The translations under genes and the position numbers were made by a program. Below, piece after piece: positions 51,028 through 58,663 of a DNA stretch of 64,000 nt. The DNA is taken from the IMG/VR virus record IMGVR_UViG_3300034375_007958, positions 1-64,000 of that record; one strand, written 5' to 3'. Positions within the stretch are counted from its first letter, which is position 1, and every line of letters begins with the position of its first letter. The DNA comes from a virus. The notes beneath the pieces were generated by a model, which saw only the letters and a list, made by a program, of their open reading frames with translations, did no database searches and was not told where the DNA came from.

Positions 51028-51417
51028 TTATCGTCGCATGTGAGCAATTGCCTCGGCTTCGTCATCACTAAAGATAGGAACCGCGTTGCTTTTGTGCATG
51101 GTGCCAATACCTTTAATCTTGTTACCAGTATACTGCGGAGCCTCACGTTTTGCGGCATTGCCCATGCCGTTGCCCAAACTAGGGATATACTTAGTTTCAC
51201 GTCCAGGCGGCGCACTGAGGTTATACTGTAAGGGTTCGGCGTCAAGACCTTTGCGCTGACGTCGTTGTTCTTGCTCTACACCATGCTTGTTCATAAGTTT
51301 TGCCCAACTGTCTTCTAACTCGCGATGCCGGCGAGCCTGTTCGGCGGTACGAAACTTTATTTTGCCTTTTCGTTTGCCAGATAGACTGAGCCAAGGTCCT
51401 TCAAGATGCATGGTCAT
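51028..51417 (-). CDS. basic hypothetical protein
   Basis: The 129-aa protein is basic and helical (LSGKRKGKIKFRTAEQARRH) with a Gly/Asn-rich middle and an acidic-to-basic C-terminus. It follows a perfect-consensus sigma70 promoter and AGGAG Shine-Dalgarno, so it is strongly expressed early. The function is unknown. Confidence 0.7.
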   Translation of the reverse strand: MTMHLEGPWLSLSGKRKGKIKFRTAEQARRHRELEDSWAKLMNKHGVEQEQRRQRKGLDAEPLQYNLSAPPGRETKYIPSLGNGMGNAAKREAPQYTGNKIKGIGTMHKSNAVPIFSDDEAEAIAHMRR

Positions 51418-51446
51418 AGCGACTCCTAGTGTGTCAAATATAGTTT

Positions 51447-51475
51447 ATTATAAGGGATTTTGGTAATTCTGTCAA
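51447..51475 (-). promoter_or_regulatory. perfect-consensus sigma70 promoter
   Basis: Minus-strand TTGACA (51475-51470), exactly 17 bp, TATAAT (51452-51447). The transcript would have about a 25-nt leader with AGGAG before the ATG at 51417, driving the 129-, 62-, 59-aa and infA genes. Confidence 0.85.
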
Positions 51476-51489
51476 GTAGTACTTTAGTA

Positions 51490-51819
51490 CTACAAATTGT
51501 CGGGCCAATCCCGGTATAGAGCGTGTTGTATATTATCAGCAACAAATTGGTTAAAACTACGATGCTTGCCTTCAAGTTCACCTTCCAGTGGTGCCACACG
51601 TTCAAATGCTGAGTCCATTTGTGCCATGTTCCGGAATTCCATCATTATGTGCCATTCTGGAATGTCCATGCTACGGAATCCCATTTTACATCTGGTAATT
51701 CGATAAGTTTCCATCTTACCTTCCAACTTTAAATGCTCCAAGAAGGATTTCATATTGTTGACAAACTCAGTGTCTGATATATCGCCTTCTTTGTCTGCCC
51801 AAATGTGATAAATGTCCAT
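51490..51819 (-). CDS. hypothetical protein, dimeric alpha/beta-barrel-like
   Basis: The 109-aa alpha/beta protein (IYHIWADKEGDISDTEFVNN; YRITRCKMGFRSMDIPEWHI) looks like a small ferredoxin-like or ABM-type fold. No function is known. It lies 1 nt before the amidinotransferase stop. Confidence 0.6.
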   Translation of the reverse strand: MDIYHIWADKEGDISDTEFVNNMKSFLEHLKLEGKMETYRITRCKMGFRSMDIPEWHIMMEFRNMAQMDSAFERVAPLEGELEGKHRSFNQFVADNIQHALYRDWPDNL

Positions 51820-51820
51820 G

Positions 51821-52978
51821 TTATCCTCGCTCAGGGAAATAATCTTTCATAGTACCTTCTCTGTGTATGTCACTGGTAATACAATGAATTCCACCATCCC
51901 AAAAATATCTATGTCTGAAATTCACTACATGTGGTGTTATACCGTAGCGTTCAAATGCACGAAATACTTTTTCGTTATAAGAATTAACAATTACATTTTT
52001 TTCATCTATGTTCAGAATGTTTACATCAAAAATAGTTTCTTCGACATACCCTAACCAGTGACTTATCCAGGATTCAACAAAGTCAATAAATTCATTGTTT
52101 AGTTCTTCTCCAGGTACCCACCATTTTCCTTTGTTTCTTTGTTTTAATTCTAAAAATGACTTTACCTTAGAAAAATTGTTATCTCCTGGATATATTACTT
52201 CCCAACCCGGGAAAGTTTCGTGATGGGACACCATTTCTGGCACTCCAAACTCATCCGTTCCAATTGAAACAAGCAAACCTGGAACAATCGGACAAAATGT
52301 AGAATCCGAATGACCTTCAGTATTAACTATAGTTGTTCTGTATTGCGGGAACAAGCCAGCTACTTTTTTTGATTGAGTTTCATCCTTGTTCCATGTGCCA
52401 ATATATAAATCTTTACCTACTCTACTTATAAGAGCACCGTTAAGTATATTAGCCGCGGATTTTAAAGGTCGTTCAATAATATTGCAATTTTTTCTAATTT
52501 TATCGAGCAAATGTCTATGATCTAATACACTCAGGTATCCGGTAGAATTAACTGCTGCATATACTTCGTCCTTCATATATTGATCGATTTTTTTAAAGTC
52601 TTCTATACATTTAATTTCCGGCCAATGATCTGCTTTTATATCTTGATAAACTTGGAGTTCAGAAACCCAATTATGATAGAAAGTATCTCCTATCATTATA
52701 CTATGGTCTCGAGGTACCATTGGAGGAGGATAGATTTGACCGTTTGCAGAAAGATAGTTTTTATAGTTATTTGAAACTGTTGGACGTAAAACTTCTACGC
52801 CGAACGATTCCAAGAGAGAAACTAGTTTTAGAAAGTCTTCTTCGGTTTCGTAGGCAATGCGTTCTAAAATATTCCTTACTTTTTTGTTTTTAATAAAACT
52901 ATAAAATTCCGGACCATAACTCCTTCCCACTATGCAGACTTTAAGTGGGTCCCAATGTTGGTAAACTGAATATGTCAT
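51821..52978 (-). CDS. amidinotransferase/guanidino-modifying enzyme
   Basis: The 385-aa protein has the penta-propeller active-site set of arginine:glycine amidinotransferases and arginine deiminases: PRDHSIMIGDTF (D91), NTEGHSDSTFCP (E221, H223) and the terminal DGGIHCITSDIHREG (catalytic-type Cys366). It probably transfers an amidino group from arginine or hydrolyses it. It overlaps the next gene by 4 nt. The gene is A/T-rich, suggesting acquisition. The exact substrate is unknown. Confidence 0.85.
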   Translation of the reverse strand: MTYSVYQHWDPLKVCIVGRSYGPEFYSFIKNKKVRNILERIAYETEEDFLKLVSLLESFGVEVLRPTVSNNYKNYLSANGQIYPPPMVPRDHSIMIGDTFYHNWVSELQVYQDIKADHWPEIKCIEDFKKIDQYMKDEVYAAVNSTGYLSVLDHRHLLDKIRKNCNIIERPLKSAANILNGALISRVGKDLYIGTWNKDETQSKKVAGLFPQYRTTIVNTEGHSDSTFCPIVPGLLVSIGTDEFGVPEMVSHHETFPGWEVIYPGDNNFSKVKSFLELKQRNKGKWWVPGEELNNEFIDFVESWISHWLGYVEETIFDVNILNIDEKNVIVNSYNEKVFRAFERYGITPHVVNFRHRYFWDGGIHCITSDIHREGTMKDYFPERG

Positions 52979-53403
52979 ATTGTTCCTAAAATTTCAAATC
53001 CGTCAATTTGTTGTTTATATTCATCTGCTCCGCCAAGATAAAGATACTGAAACCCTCGTTGTTTATAGTAAGCACATTCATTTTTTAAACTGGCAATGCC
53101 TAGTCCAAGTTTGGGTTCCGCATAGTCCCAAGCAAACTGCACTGCTTCTACATTGATATAGTCATATCTACGCATTAAACTAAATGCTACCAATCTGTCA
53201 TTATGCCAGTACCCTATAACGTCACTTCTTTGATCAATGTACTCACTGTCGAATATAGGCATTACACTATTAAACTTCTTATACCTACAATACTTTTTGT
53301 ATATTTCGTTTAGTTGGTCTGGATCGGGTATTTGTATAACTGACCAAGCAGTGTCTAATAAAGGATAATCAGTTTGACTTAAATCTATTCGTGCATACAT
53401 CAA
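52975..53403 (-). CDS. GNAT/ATE1-like aminoacyl-tRNA-protein transferase
   Basis: The 142-aa protein resembles the C-terminal GNAT fold of arginyl-tRNA-protein transferases (ATE1/Bpt): FAWDYAEPKLGLGIASLKNE, then YYKQRGFQYLYLGG. The N-terminal iron-sulfur domain of ATE1 is missing. It overlaps the amidinotransferase and the 164-aa gene by 4 nt each. Arginine-related context (amidinotransferase, tRNA-Arg) is suggestive, but function is uncertain. Confidence 0.6.
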   Translation of the reverse strand: MMYARIDLSQTDYPLLDTAWSVIQIPDPDQLNEIYKKYCRYKKFNSVMPIFDSEYIDQRSDVIGYWHNDRLVAFSLMRRYDYINVEAVQFAWDYAEPKLGLGIASLKNECAYYKQRGFQYLYLGGADEYKQQIDGFEILGTI

Positions 53404-53894
53404 TTATTGAAACGCCATGTAACAACGTTATTTAATGCTGCTTGATCCCAGTGATGATAATATCCTTTGGCCTTTAACTGCTCGCTAGCATCATTTAATT
53501 TGCTTAATCGTTGTGCAAGAACTAGTGCGGCTTTACCGAAATTCATTTTGACGCCGTTAACTAATTCCTCCCGTTCGGGATGATCTTCTAGCAAGACATA
53601 ATTTTCTGCCATAACAACACGATTAATTTTTTCTACAATGGCTTCTAACTCTTCCGCAGTTGATTCTGTAGGATCGTAATAGAATATAACAACATCTTTT
53701 GTGTCTAACTGCGGCAAGTTTTTTAGTATCTCAAGCGCGAGATTGTTGAATGTACAATCTACAAAAGCAATCTTTCGGTTAACTCTTGCCTGTCTTGCAT
53801 AGGGACAAGGTGCCCAGTTGTTTAGCAGTGGGTTTGGTTTTTCAACAAAGTCTATAAGCCACTTTATAATATCTGCTTTGACTTTATTTCGCAA
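53400..53894 (-). CDS. hypothetical protein with WAPCPYA motif
   Basis: The 164-aa protein has NNWAPCPYARQARVNRKIAF, a motif seen in marine phage unknowns by my recollection. The rest is alpha/beta (VVIFYYDPTESTAEELEAIV). It overlaps the 119-aa gene by 11 nt. The function is unknown. Confidence 0.6.
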   Translation of the reverse strand: MRNKVKADIIKWLIDFVEKPNPLLNNWAPCPYARQARVNRKIAFVDCTFNNLALEILKNLPQLDTKDVVIFYYDPTESTAEELEAIVEKINRVVMAENYVLLEDHPEREELVNGVKMNFGKAALVLAQRLSKLNDASEQLKAKGYYHHWDQAALNNVVTWRFNN

Positions 53895-54243
53895 TTTTGT
53901 AAACTTCCATTGCCCATTCAGGGCCTTTAAGTCTATAAGTTACGTCTTCGTTGTCTTTGACAAAGAAGTGATGCTCGGGAAAACGCTTCTTAAGATTATC
54001 AATTACTTCTTCAATAGTTCTGCCTTGGGCAAGAAAAGTGTCTGAATCCTCATCCCACCAGTAAAAGATACCCTGATGTTCTTCTACTTTGACTCTGTGT
54101 ACAAGATTGTTCAGTATTTCTACAGCACGTTCAAATCTGACTGTTTCTTCCTGGTCTGCCTTACTTTTAATCCAAGCAAGCACAAGGCTAATAGTAAACC
54201 ACCAAAAAACTATCTGCATTACCCATGTAAAAATTTCAGCCAC
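53884..54243 (-). CDS. membrane-anchored hypothetical protein
   Basis: The 119-aa protein has a transmembrane helix at residues 4-24 (IFTWVMQIVFWWFTISLVLA) and a cytoplasmic or periplasmic alpha/beta domain (GIFYWWDEDSDTFLAQGRTI). It abuts the 65-aa gene. The function is unknown. Confidence 0.6.
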   Translation of the reverse strand: MAEIFTWVMQIVFWWFTISLVLAWIKSKADQEETVRFERAVEILNNLVHRVKVEEHQGIFYWWDEDSDTFLAQGRTIEEVIDNLKKRFPEHHFFVKDNEDVTYRLKGPEWAMEVYKIAK

Positions 54244-54441
54244 TTATTGCTCCTGTTTTTTTGTAGCCACACAACTTGCGTATACGGATCTGCCACCAGG
54301 CTTACGCACTTCGTTAATATTTTTTACCAACTGCATACACTGCCCTTGATTGGCCACTGGCATTTTTTCTACTGTGACGGCAGTACCGTTTGCTACAAAA
54401 ACCAGAAACCAAACACTGTATTCAAACATAGTTAGTCCCAA
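54244..54441 (-). CDS. small hydrophobic-leader Cys protein
   Basis: The product is 65 aa; the ATG at 54429 would give a 61-aa form after the upstream stop. It has a hydrophobic N-terminus (YSVWFLVFVANG) and two cysteines (GQCMQLVK; YASCVAT), like the 62-aa protein at 50.8 kb. It may be a secreted or periplasmic protein. The family is unknown. Confidence 0.6.
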   Translation of the reverse strand: MGLTMFEYSVWFLVFVANGTAVTVEKMPVANQGQCMQLVKNINEVRKPGGRSVYASCVATKKQEQ

Positions 54442-55148
54442 AGCGATTCGTAGTATTTGCCAAACAGTCTAAAGCCGTTTTTGATACGAGCATGAAATTT
54501 TGCATGCCCGTCTGTGTCAAACTCGTATGTGTCGTTGGGACCTTTGACCACTTGACTCATGCCACCTTCCAACTGCTTCCACTGTATGTCATGTTCGCCT
54601 TTGCGAAACTGATCTTCCCATGAATCGTCTAACTTGGTGCTAAACGCAAATATCATTTCGTCTAAGACCCAATCCCAACGCTCAAAGTGTGTGCTGTCTG
54701 TACTGCCGTTGGCTTTTTCTTCTTTAGTCTGTTTTGCGGGTTTTAGTTCCGGTGGGCAGTCTTTGGGATCAACATAAGGACCGCCATGTTGAGTGGCCTT
54801 GAGTTGTTTCAGCATGGGCACAATAATATAAGCCAGTGTATGATCCATGCTCCAAGTGTCCCACCGGTCGATACGTACTTTGATTTTACGTTTACGTTTA
54901 CTCTCAACCCATATAAAAAACTTGTACAGCCAAGTATGGTGACGGTTACGATTCCACGAACGCATTTCACCTACTTCTGCTTCGGGCTCTACACTGCCGT
55001 GAGCCAGCCATTCACCAAAGTCGTGTACCCAGTCTGGCTTGCTTTTCATGCCGTATTCGTCTTCTACGTCTTTTGCCCAAAAGCAAAGTAGCTCGGCCAA
55101 CTGGTATGGTCCAAACCAAGATTTATGAGGTCCTATATATGCTTTCAT
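54432..55148 (-). CDS. conserved hypothetical protein, leaderless start
   Basis: The 238-aa protein is Trp-rich (KSWFGPYQLAELLCFWAKDV; WDTWSMDHTLAYIIVPMLKQ) and similar to conserved unknowns of T4-like marine phages by my recollection. Its ATG (55148) follows TATAAT by six bases, with TTGGCA 17 bp further up and no Shine-Dalgarno. It heads the early operon 55.1-53.4 kb. The function is unknown. Confidence 0.7.
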   Translation of the reverse strand: MKAYIGPHKSWFGPYQLAELLCFWAKDVEDEYGMKSKPDWVHDFGEWLAHGSVEPEAEVGEMRSWNRNRHHTWLYKFFIWVESKRKRKIKVRIDRWDTWSMDHTLAYIIVPMLKQLKATQHGGPYVDPKDCPPELKPAKQTKEEKANGSTDSTHFERWDWVLDEMIFAFSTKLDDSWEDQFRKGEHDIQWKQLEGGMSQVVKGPNDTYEFDTDGHAKFHARIKNGFRLFGKYYESLWD

Positions 55149-55154
55149 ACTGTA

Positions 55155-55183
55155 ATTATAACAGAAAATTCGTTATCTGCCAA
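55155..55183 (-). promoter_or_regulatory. sigma70-type promoter, six bases from ATG
   Basis: Minus-strand TTGGCA (55183-55178), 17 bp, TATAAT (55160-55155), six bases (TACAGT), then the ATG at 55148. A predicted +1 falls at or beside the A of ATG. Confidence 0.75.
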
Positions 55184-55370
55184 CCCACTTGAGTGAAAAT
55201 ACAACAGCATCCTGCTCATTTTGGAACTGATACTTGACACCTTCGTCCAAATATTCCAAATCGTATTGATCACCGGGCATGCCAAATTCATCCAAACACC
55301 AAAGCAAGTGATCTTCCCAATCTCGCCAATAGTAAGATTCGTGCTTGTAGGGAATTACTATGTCAACCAC
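55173..55370 (-). CDS. small protein of the FxW array
   Basis: The 65-aa protein ends YQFQNEQDAVVFSLKWVGR. This C-terminal pattern, aromatic-x-Phe, a short loop with Asp-Ala, then Phe-x-Leu-x-Trp, recurs in neighbouring small genes at 55.4-57.4 kb. It also has FGMPGDQYDLEY, like the 73-aa gene's FGLPGDRYVC. It may be a paralog family. The function is unknown. Confidence 0.6.
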   Translation of the reverse strand: MVDIVIPYKHESYYWRDWEDHLLWCLDEFGMPGDQYDLEYLDEGVKYQFQNEQDAVVFSLKWVGR

Positions 55371-55382
55371 GGTGACCCCGAC

Positions 55383-55613
55383 TTAAACGATGCGCCCGTG
55401 CCAAAACATTATGAATGCGGTTACGGCACTTGGTGTTTTTAATTTCCATTGATTAAAACTCATCCATTTGCCCAAGTCTTTTTCTTGGACCCAACTATTT
55501 ACTTGTTGTACCTGTACGTCAGTTAAATCGTTATCAAAGGTCTGTTCGTCTGATGGTTCAACGTTAATCTCAACCCAACAACGATTAAATTGCCTTACAG
55601 TGTAATTGGCCAT
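55383..55613 (-). CDS. small protein of the FxW array
   Basis: The 76-aa protein has a C-terminus KTPSAVTAFIMFWHGRIV, similar in shape to the neighbouring array members. The N-terminal part is charged (NVEPSDEQTFDNDLTDVQVQ). It overlaps the 83-aa gene by 29 nt. Confidence 0.55.
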   Translation of the reverse strand: MANYTVRQFNRCWVEINVEPSDEQTFDNDLTDVQVQQVNSWVQEKDLGKWMSFNQWKLKTPSAVTAFIMFWHGRIV

Positions 55614-55836
55614 ACTTTGTCAAAAACCAAGTCTGGATCTTTTCGTTTCTAAATTCGAATACCGCAGTTCTATCGTATTCCCAATCTGCGAATTCTGGGT
55701 TGTTCCAATAGTTATTCTTTCTGTATTCAAAATGAAAATCCTTAAAGCATTCAAGACCAGATGCTATCAAATCATTAACAATTTCATAACACTGGTCTTG
55801 ATTTTGTACTCCAACAATTACTTGTGGAAACTTCAT
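55585..55836 (-). CDS. small protein of the FxW array
   Basis: The 83-aa protein has a C-terminal FEFRNEKIQTWFLTKYGQL, loosely matching the array pattern. It is mixed alpha/beta. It lies 3 nt after the EF-hand gene. The function is unknown. Confidence 0.55.
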   Translation of the reverse strand: MKFPQVIVGVQNQDQCYEIVNDLIASGLECFKDFHFEYRKNNYWNNPEFADWEYDRTAVFEFRNEKIQTWFLTKYGQLHCKAI

Positions 55837-55839
55837 TGA

Positions 55840-56181
55840 TTATTTTTTGCTCTTGATAGCATCAGCACCAAAGAATGCTGCTACCAATGCTGAAATAGCC
55901 ACAAAGTAAGTAGGTGCAATATCACCAATGATACCTGCTGCTTTGTCTGCTCCCAGTAGGCTGGTTACTACGATGGTGGCAGGGTACAGCAACATACCAA
56001 ATAGTGCAAACCAAGTCATTTTACGCATGGCATCACGCTGTGCGTCTTGATCTTCCAGTTCTCTACGTTTGAACTCCAGGTGCATGTCGTATTCTGCTTT
56101 GGTGATGTGTCCATCTCCGTCTGTGTCCATTCCGTTAACTGCGTCTTCATCGATTGTAACTTTCTTTTTGTCTTCAGCCAT
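55840..56181 (-). CDS. EF-hand membrane protein
   Basis: The 113-aa protein has one canonical EF-hand loop (DTDGDGHITKAEYD near residues 19-30) predicted to bind Ca(II), then two hydrophobic helices (FALFGMLLYPATIVVTSLL; YFVAISALVAAFFG). The last residues are basic. It may be a Ca-sensing membrane protein or holin-like. A Shine-Dalgarno AAGGAG precedes the ATG. Confidence 0.75.
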   Translation of the reverse strand: MAEDKKKVTIDEDAVNGMDTDGDGHITKAEYDMHLEFKRRELEDQDAQRDAMRKMTWFALFGMLLYPATIVVTSLLGADKAAGIIGDIAPTYFVAISALVAAFFGADAIKSKK

Positions 56182-56247
56182 TTTTTACTCCTTCTTGATT
56201 GACTAACAGTATTTACAAGAATTTGGACTAAAAATGGCTGTCATTAA

Positions 56248-56565
56248 CTACGCATATTTCAATTTAAGCATTAACCCAATGCGAGCATCGTTGACATCTA
56301 CTGTAATTTCTTTACTCATACCAGATTGAACGATATGCCATTGTGCAGTCCGACCTTTCCATTCTGCTCGTTGGCTAATTGTGCTGACATGATATGGTGG
56401 TATGGGCTCTGCTTCATTGCCTTTACGACTACCGCTGTCTGCAGGTTCCACATTTTTATGGAGCCAAATCAACAAGTCTACTCTATGTTTCTTAAGTACC
56501 GTAAAAGTCATGAGTGCGTGAGAATTAGTTTGGTAGTTTCCGTAGTATCTGGCAGTGTAACCCAA
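56248..56565 (-). CDS. small hypothetical protein
   Basis: The 105-aa protein (MGYTARYYGNYQTNSHALMT) is mixed alpha/beta with a C-terminal SKEITVDVNDARIGLMLKL, resembling the size and end pattern of the neighbouring array. It overlaps the 101-aa gene by 58 nt. It is unrecognised. Confidence 0.5.
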   Translation of the reverse strand: MGYTARYYGNYQTNSHALMTFTVLKKHRVDLLIWLHKNVEPADSGSRKGNEAEPIPPYHVSTISQRAEWKGRTAQWHIVQSGMSKEITVDVNDARIGLMLKLKYA

Positions 56566-56813
56566 AGTCTGTTGCTGTCATCAATATATGTTGCTATATT
56601 GTGTTCATCAAAAAACCATTTGATAAATTCAGACGCAGTTCGCTGACCTATACCTGGACCTGTTTGCACTATCCAGTCTGCCATCTTATTTTCTAAATTT
56701 AACACCGTTGTACAGTAGTTCCTAAACCACTGAGGTGCAGATGCGTATGTGAATGTCAGTTCTTGGTCCATCTCAGTATCATAAAAACAGCATCTGATTC
56801 TTCCCTGAACCAA
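56508..56813 (-). CDS. small hypothetical protein
   Basis: The 101-aa protein (GRIRCCFYDTEMDQELTFTY; IDDSNRLWVTLPDTTE) has an unknown fold. It overlaps both neighbours heavily, by 58 nt in each case, so it is more likely real by context than by composition. Confidence 0.5.
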   Translation of the reverse strand: MVQGRIRCCFYDTEMDQELTFTYASAPQWFRNYCTTVLNLENKMADWIVQTGPGIGQRTASEFIKWFFDEHNIATYIDDSNRLWVTLPDTTETTKLILTHS

Positions 56814-56977
56814 AACTCCATACCTTCCCTAGTAGGACTGCAAACGTACCGATCGCCCGGAAGTCCAAATTTTTCTATAGCCCAAACACTACCCTCAGTC
56901 CACTCTGCTACATGCTCTATGGTATTATGCCAGGGTATAACTACCCTATGTGAGTGTATGGCTTCTACTATAGCCAT
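56756..56977 (-). CDS. small protein of the FxW array
   Basis: The 73-aa protein contains FGLPGDRYVC and ends FWFREESDAVFMILRWTKN, the clearest match to the 65-aa gene at 55.2 kb (FGMPGDQYDL ... YQFQNEQDAVVFSLKW). I take them as diverged paralogs. It overlaps the 58-aa gene by 10 nt. Confidence 0.65.
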   Translation of the reverse strand: MAIVEAIHSHRVVIPWHNTIEHVAEWTEGSVWAIEKFGLPGDRYVCSPTREGMEFWFREESDAVFMILRWTKN

Positions 56978-57144
56978 CGCAGTGCAAAATGTGTGGCGTG
57001 TTGAGGATTGTCAAACTCAAATTGCCAATTATAGTTTGGGAAACAGTTTTTCACACTGAAGCCGTTATGACCAAATTGTTTACTGGCCCACATGATTGCG
57101 TCATAGGTGCTCACACGTTGCCCGTCAATGGTTACAATATTCAT
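56968..57144 (-). CDS. small protein of the FxW array, leaderless start
   Basis: The 58-aa protein ends FEFDNPQHATHFALRWL, fitting the array pattern. Its ATG is six bases after a perfect TATAAT with TAGACA 17 bp up and no Shine-Dalgarno. It starts an early transcript with the 73-aa and 101-aa genes. Confidence 0.7.
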   Translation of the reverse strand: MNIVTIDGQRVSTYDAIMWASKQFGHNGFSVKNCFPNYNWQFEFDNPQHATHFALRWL

Positions 57145-57150
57145 ACCTAT

Positions 57151-57179
57151 ATTATAACTTATTTGCTATTTTCTGTCTA
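57151..57179 (-). promoter_or_regulatory. sigma70-type promoter, six bases from ATG
   Basis: Minus-strand TAGACA (57179-57174), 17 bp, TATAAT (57156-57151), six bases (ATAGGT), ATG at 57144. Confidence 0.75.
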
Positions 57180-57425
57180 TTAGAGTGTGTCCCATTTTAG
57201 AACAAACCAACGTGCATGATCCATTCTATGAAAGGTAAAGTAGTTTTTGCTGGCGCCGACTCGGTCCACATCACGCCAACGAAAATGTCCCCATTCTGGA
57301 CCGTATGTGTCCGTACACCATTGTGCGGCTTCGAATGCTCGGTTTCGATCATCGTACCAATATACTTGATACTTGTCACGTACAACTGTGAGACTCATTG
57401 ATCGTTTTTCTCGAATAAGTCCCAT
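57180..57425 (-). CDS. small protein of the FxW array
   Basis: The 81-aa protein (an internal ATG at residue 10 is also possible) ends FTFHRMDHARWFVLKWDTL, matching the array. Its start is one base after the radical SAM stop (TAGTATG). The function is unknown. Confidence 0.6.
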   Translation of the reverse strand: MGLIREKRSMSLTVVRDKYQVYWYDDRNRAFEAAQWCTDTYGPEWGHFRWRDVDRVGASKNYFTFHRMDHARWFVLKWDTL

Positions 57426-57426
57426 A

Positions 57427-58245
57427 CTAGTTTGATAATCGTTGATGCAATTTTCTTTTTGAGTCCATTTTTACTTCAGATAATTTATATTCTCCGGGAC
57501 AAAACTTACAAACGTTCATTGGAGTCATAATCGAATAAAAGAACTTCTTTAAATCTTCTTCACTACAATCATGTTCTAAAACATATTCTGGATTTTTCAA
57601 TAACTCCAGATCTTCTTCAGACATCTTCACCTTATACTGCTTTGCAAATTCTGGTAAAACTGCCAACAAAGGACATCTATGCAATCGACCCTCAAAAATT
57701 GTATGGCTGTATTTCATTGAGCAACAAATAAATGCGCTTTCTGGATCGCTATTATGTAAACTAAAACTGTTTTGATTATCTATCAAAGCACAATCTGTAA
57801 ATTCGGTTGCATCTATTATCAATGAATTAGGTTCATTATTTCCGCCCGGAATACTCATTTTATGGGTAGCAATGTATTCTTCATGTTTTTTAAACATTTT
57901 TTTGTCATGAATGGAAATCACCGGTATTATTTTACTTGCGTTTAGTTCTTTAATCTTTTCTTTGGTATAAATTCCGTTAGACTGCACCATTACTACCGAG
58001 TCGGGCCAAAGTCTTTCTAAATTTCTTTTCCATATAAACAACTCTGGGTGTAGTGTAGGCTCTCCACCTATTATACTAATAGTATCTGCAGTAATCCTTT
58101 TGGACCAAGCCGCAATTGCCAATCTATAATCTTTCCAGTAATAATGTCCTCTGAAATCATAGTTATTAAATCTATTACAATTACTACATGTTAAATTGCA
58201 TTCGTTTGTTATATAGATTTCTAAAACTTCCCCGAGATAAATCAT
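57427..58245 (-). CDS. radical SAM protein
   Basis: The 272-aa protein has CNLTCSNC (C16-x3-C20-x2-C23) for a [4Fe-4S]-SAM cluster, GGEPTLHPELF for SAM binding and a C-terminal cysteine group (CSMKYSHT; CPLLAVLP; CKFCPGEY) suggesting an auxiliary-cluster (SPASM-like) domain. It could modify a peptide, tRNA or cofactor. The gene is A/T-rich. It overlaps the 114-aa gene by 4 nt. Confidence 0.85.
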   Translation of the reverse strand: MIYLGEVLEIYITNECNLTCSNCNRFNNYDFRGHYYWKDYRLAIAAWSKRITADTISIIGGEPTLHPELFIWKRNLERLWPDSVVMVQSNGIYTKEKIKELNASKIIPVISIHDKKMFKKHEEYIATHKMSIPGGNNEPNSLIIDATEFTDCALIDNQNSFSLHNSDPESAFICCSMKYSHTIFEGRLHRCPLLAVLPEFAKQYKVKMSEEDLELLKNPEYVLEHDCSEEDLKKFFYSIMTPMNVCKFCPGEYKLSEVKMDSKRKLHQRLSN

Positions 58246-58586
58246 TTTTTCAAAATATTCCAGGTTGCAATTTTATCCTTTAGTTCTGCTTCCATTTTTC
58301 GATATTGATTGCCTAGTCTGTGTAATTCTTCAAACTCAGCCTCCAAGTTGGTGTTTGTTTCCAGTATGGCTAAACGTTCTGCAATAGCGTCTAATGTTTT
58401 TAGTAGACTACGGTCACCAATGGTGATGTCTTCACCTTCTTTGAGTTTTATTCCTTTGGGCGCAGAATCTCCAAAGTCTGTGATAGAGATGCCGTTGTAA
58501 CTTCCTTTAAGAGCATCGTAGTCAATCGTAAAACTATCTAAGTCAATTGTGTCGGCAGTAATGGTAATAATGTCGTCTGGTTTCAT
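58242..58586 (-). CDS. hypothetical protein, leaderless start
   Basis: The 114-aa protein has a beta-rich N-terminal half (ITITADTIDLDSFTIDYDAL) and a helical C-terminal half. Its ATG is six bases after TACATT, with TTGACT 17 bp upstream, so the mRNA is probably leaderless. It heads the radical SAM operon. The function is unknown. Confidence 0.65.
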   Translation of the reverse strand: MKPDDIITITADTIDLDSFTIDYDALKGSYNGISITDFGDSAPKGIKLKEGEDITIGDRSLLKTLDAIAERLAILETNTNLEAEFEELHRLGNQYRKMEAELKDKIATWNILKK

Positions 58587-58592
58587 AGCAGT

Positions 58593-58621
58593 AATGTAAC
58601 AGGTTTATGTTATATAGTCAA
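58593..58621 (-). promoter_or_regulatory. sigma70-type promoter, six bases from ATG
   Basis: Minus-strand TTGACT (58621-58616), 17 bp, TACATT (58598-58593), six bases (ACTGCT), then the ATG at 58586. It abuts the porin terminator, giving tight terminator-promoter punctuation. Confidence 0.75.
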
Positions 58622-58622
58622 T

Positions 58623-58644
58623 AAAAAACCCACCGAAGTGGGTT
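58623..58644 (-). terminator. rho-independent terminator after porin
   Basis: In transcript sense, AACCCAC and GTGGGTT form a 7-bp stem with a TTCG tetraloop followed by a U-rich tail. It lies 20 nt after the porin stop codon. Confidence 0.9.
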
Positions 58645-58663
58645 CTTATACTCTAAACATTGT

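Noticed and set aside
50832-51245. 137-aa frame starting at 51245
   Set aside because: Its first 75 codons overlap the well-supported 129-aa gene; the internal ATG at 51020 gives a better-placed gene.
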